Assembly (NCBI GenBank): GCA_016868375.1
Contig: VGHA01000029.1
Span: forward strand, 1 to 36,346
Reading direction: 5' to 3'
Source of the DNA: Betaproteobacteria bacterium
Lineage (GTDB): Bacteria > Pseudomonadota > Gammaproteobacteria > Burkholderiales > Burkholderiaceae_E
DNA: 36,346 bases
This document shows positions 35,252-36,346 of the stretch, one piece after another (positions within the stretch are counted from its first letter, which is position 1; each line of letters starts with the position of its first letter). Made by a program: the position numbers and the translations under genes. The notes beneath the pieces are model-generated. The model did not search any database, was not told the origin of the DNA, and saw nothing but the letters and a program-made list of their open reading frames with translations.

Positions 35252-35505
35252 TGCCCGCAATCTTCGTGCTTGCGGTGCCTGAGTTCATGCCGCTTGTGGA
35301 TCAGGCGCGGCAGCGCAGTTCTTACACTGTGTCGGGGCCCAAAAACGGCTACTACAAGATCGACGCGCCAGGGGCAATTGAATTCGAACGGCGCTCGCTT
35401 GGGTTCAAACCCGCTGTCTGGCATGGCGCGCTCACCGGTGGGCTGCTTGGACAGATCGAGTGCTTCGACAACGACAGGATGCGCCTGGTTGATCGCGTCC
35501 CCTGA
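35251..35505 (+). CDS. small protein of unknown function in the catabolic operon
   Basis: 84 residues; I do not recognise the family. It has a hydrophobic start (MPAIFVLAVPEFMPLV), then a polar part with GPKNGYYKIDAPGAIEFERR and PAVWHGALTGGLLGQIECFD. No cysteine pairs or obvious membrane helix are present. The ATG overlaps the VOC stop codon (TGATG) and is preceded by GGGGAG, so it is very likely translated. The residue pattern suggests a compact beta-rich fold. It may be an accessory subunit or a small binding protein for the neighbouring oxygenases, but that is a guess from position. Confidence 0.75.
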   Translation: MPAIFVLAVPEFMPLVDQARQRSSYTVSGPKNGYYKIDAPGAIEFERRSLGFKPAVWHGALTGGLLGQIECFDNDRMRLVDRVP

Positions 35506-35518
35506 ATAAGGTTGGCTG

Positions 35519-36346
35519 ATGAATTTCAAAATTGTGGGCGGCGGCCCCGCTGGGCTGTACTTCGCGTATCTGATCAAGCGTTCGAACCCGTCGTATCGGG
35601 TCTCTGTCCTGGAGCAGAACCCTGCTGACGCCACCTACGGTTTTGGCGTGGTTTTAACGGGCAGGGCGCTTGGTTTCCTGCAGCAGGGGGACCCTCAGGT
35701 CATTGAACGTCTCGCGGCGCGAATGGAGCATTGGTCCGAGCAGCACATCGTTCTCCAGGGCAATACCACCGTCATCGATGGTCTCGGAATTTCCGCCGTG
35801 CCACGCATCGTGATGCTGCAATGGCTTCAGCAGATCTGCCTGGAGCAGGGGGTGGCGGTGCAGTTTGGGGTGCGGTCAGAGGGCATTACTGAGCATGATT
35901 GTGATGTCCTGGTTGCCGCGGATGGCACCAACTCGGTCATTCGTGACCGATACCCGCTCGCCTTCGATACCCGTGTCCGGGATCTGCAGAACTATTTTTG
36001 CTGGTACGGCGCACAGGTACCGTTTCGCGCTCACACCATTAATTTCAAACGAACCGACCAGGGCGTTTTTTGCGGCCACTATTACCGCTACGCGCCCGAT
36101 CGCAGCACATTCGTCCCCGAGATCGACCCCGACACCTGGCTGGGCTGCGGCATGAACGAGATGTCAGACGATCATCGTAAGGCGTTGATTGAGTCGGTGT
36201 TTGCCGACGAACTTCAGGGAGGCACGTTACAAACCAATCGTTCGGTATGGCGTCGCTGGCGCATCGTGACCAATGGGCGCTGGCACAGCAAAAACATTGT
36301 GCTGATTGGCGATGCCCTTCGGACTGCGCATCCCTCAATTGCCTCC
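35519..36346 (+). CDS. FAD-dependent monooxygenase, N-terminal part (salicylyl-CoA/2-aminobenzoyl-CoA hydroxylase-like)
   Basis: 276 codons from ATG 35519 run open to the window edge. The N-terminal Rossmann motif is IVGGGPAGLYFAYLIKR, followed by FGVVLTG, VAADGTNSVIRDRYP (the DG motif) and IVLIGDALRTAHPSIAS (the GD motif that contacts the FAD ribityl chain), all of class A flavin hydroxylases. The overall pattern, including YGFGVV and the NYFCWYG segment, resembles the hydroxylases of salicylyl-CoA and 2-aminobenzoyl-CoA, which act on thioesters made by an upstream ligase. An AAGG precedes the start and the small protein ends 13 bases before it. The full length and any C-terminal domain cannot be judged here. 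Confidence 0.88.
   Translation, partial: MNFKIVGGGPAGLYFAYLIKRSNPSYRVSVLEQNPADATYGFGVVLTGRALGFLQQGDPQVIERLAARMEHWSEQHIVLQGNTTVIDGLGISAVPRIVMLQWLQQICLEQGVAVQFGVRSEGITEHDCDVLVAADGTNSVIRDRYPLAFDTRVRDLQNYFCWYGAQVPFRAHTINFKRTDQGVFCGHYYRYAPDRSTFVPEIDPDTWLGCGMNEMSDDHRKALIESVFADELQGGTLQTNRSVWRRWRIVTNGRWHSKNIVLIGDALRTAHPSIAS

Noticed and set aside
1-36346. CRISPR arrays, prophage genes, transposases or integrases
   Set aside because: No spaced repeat arrays and no recognisable recombinase or phage protein were seen on either strand.

Overview
The window looks like chromosome of a betaproteobacterium, most likely Burkholderiales and plausibly Alcaligenaceae-like. The grounds are high GC by eye, the order acpS-nagZ-uvrC-pgsA followed by tRNA-Gly, tRNA-Cys and tRNA-Leu, and three orphan Bug/TctC-type solute-binding proteins, which are typical of Bordetella relatives. 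Species cannot be fixed from the sequence alone.

Layout. (1) Positions 1-4139: housekeeping block on the + strand (3' end of acpS, nagZ, uvrC, pgsA), then the tRNA trio. tRNA-Gly has a near-consensus promoter and its own hairpin terminator. (2) Positions 4072-4826: a very small tRNA-associated island. A compact hicB-hicA toxin-antitoxin pair lies between the real tRNA-Leu(UAA) and a perfect 68-bp copy of that tRNA's 3' end, with no integrase left. (3) Positions 4884-10424: three Bug solute-binding proteins, a MmgE/PrpD-family protein and an atypical SDR protein, an accessory carboxylate-metabolism region. (4) Positions 10438-16153: tesA-like esterase and the ABC ATPase ybbA, divergent and sharing a CATG start site, then a minus-strand operon of SPFH protein, short NfeD-like protein, nnr and pgi. 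(5) Positions 16318-24074: a fused 5-oxoprolinase/hydantoinase and purL. (6) Positions 24087-25058: an amidohydrolase gene broken by two in-frame stop codons. (7) Positions 25053-36346: a probable aromatic or heteroaromatic acid catabolic cluster.

How the last cluster may work together (inference): a divergent TetR repressor controls a long + strand operon. An EntE/DhbE-like aryl-acid adenylating ligase is followed by a complete Liv-type ABC importer (binding protein, two permeases, two ATPases). Next come a luciferase-like flavin monooxygenase, an alpha/beta hydrolase, a VOC-family protein, an unrecognised 84-residue protein and the start of an FAD monooxygenase resembling salicylyl-CoA 5-hydroxylase / 2-aminobenzoyl-CoA monooxygenase. 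Uptake, activation, hydroxylation, possible ring cleavage and hydrolysis of an aryl acid fit this set, but the substrate is unknown and the operon runs off the window. This cluster and the tRNA-Leu/hicBA mini-island are the two items most worth following up.
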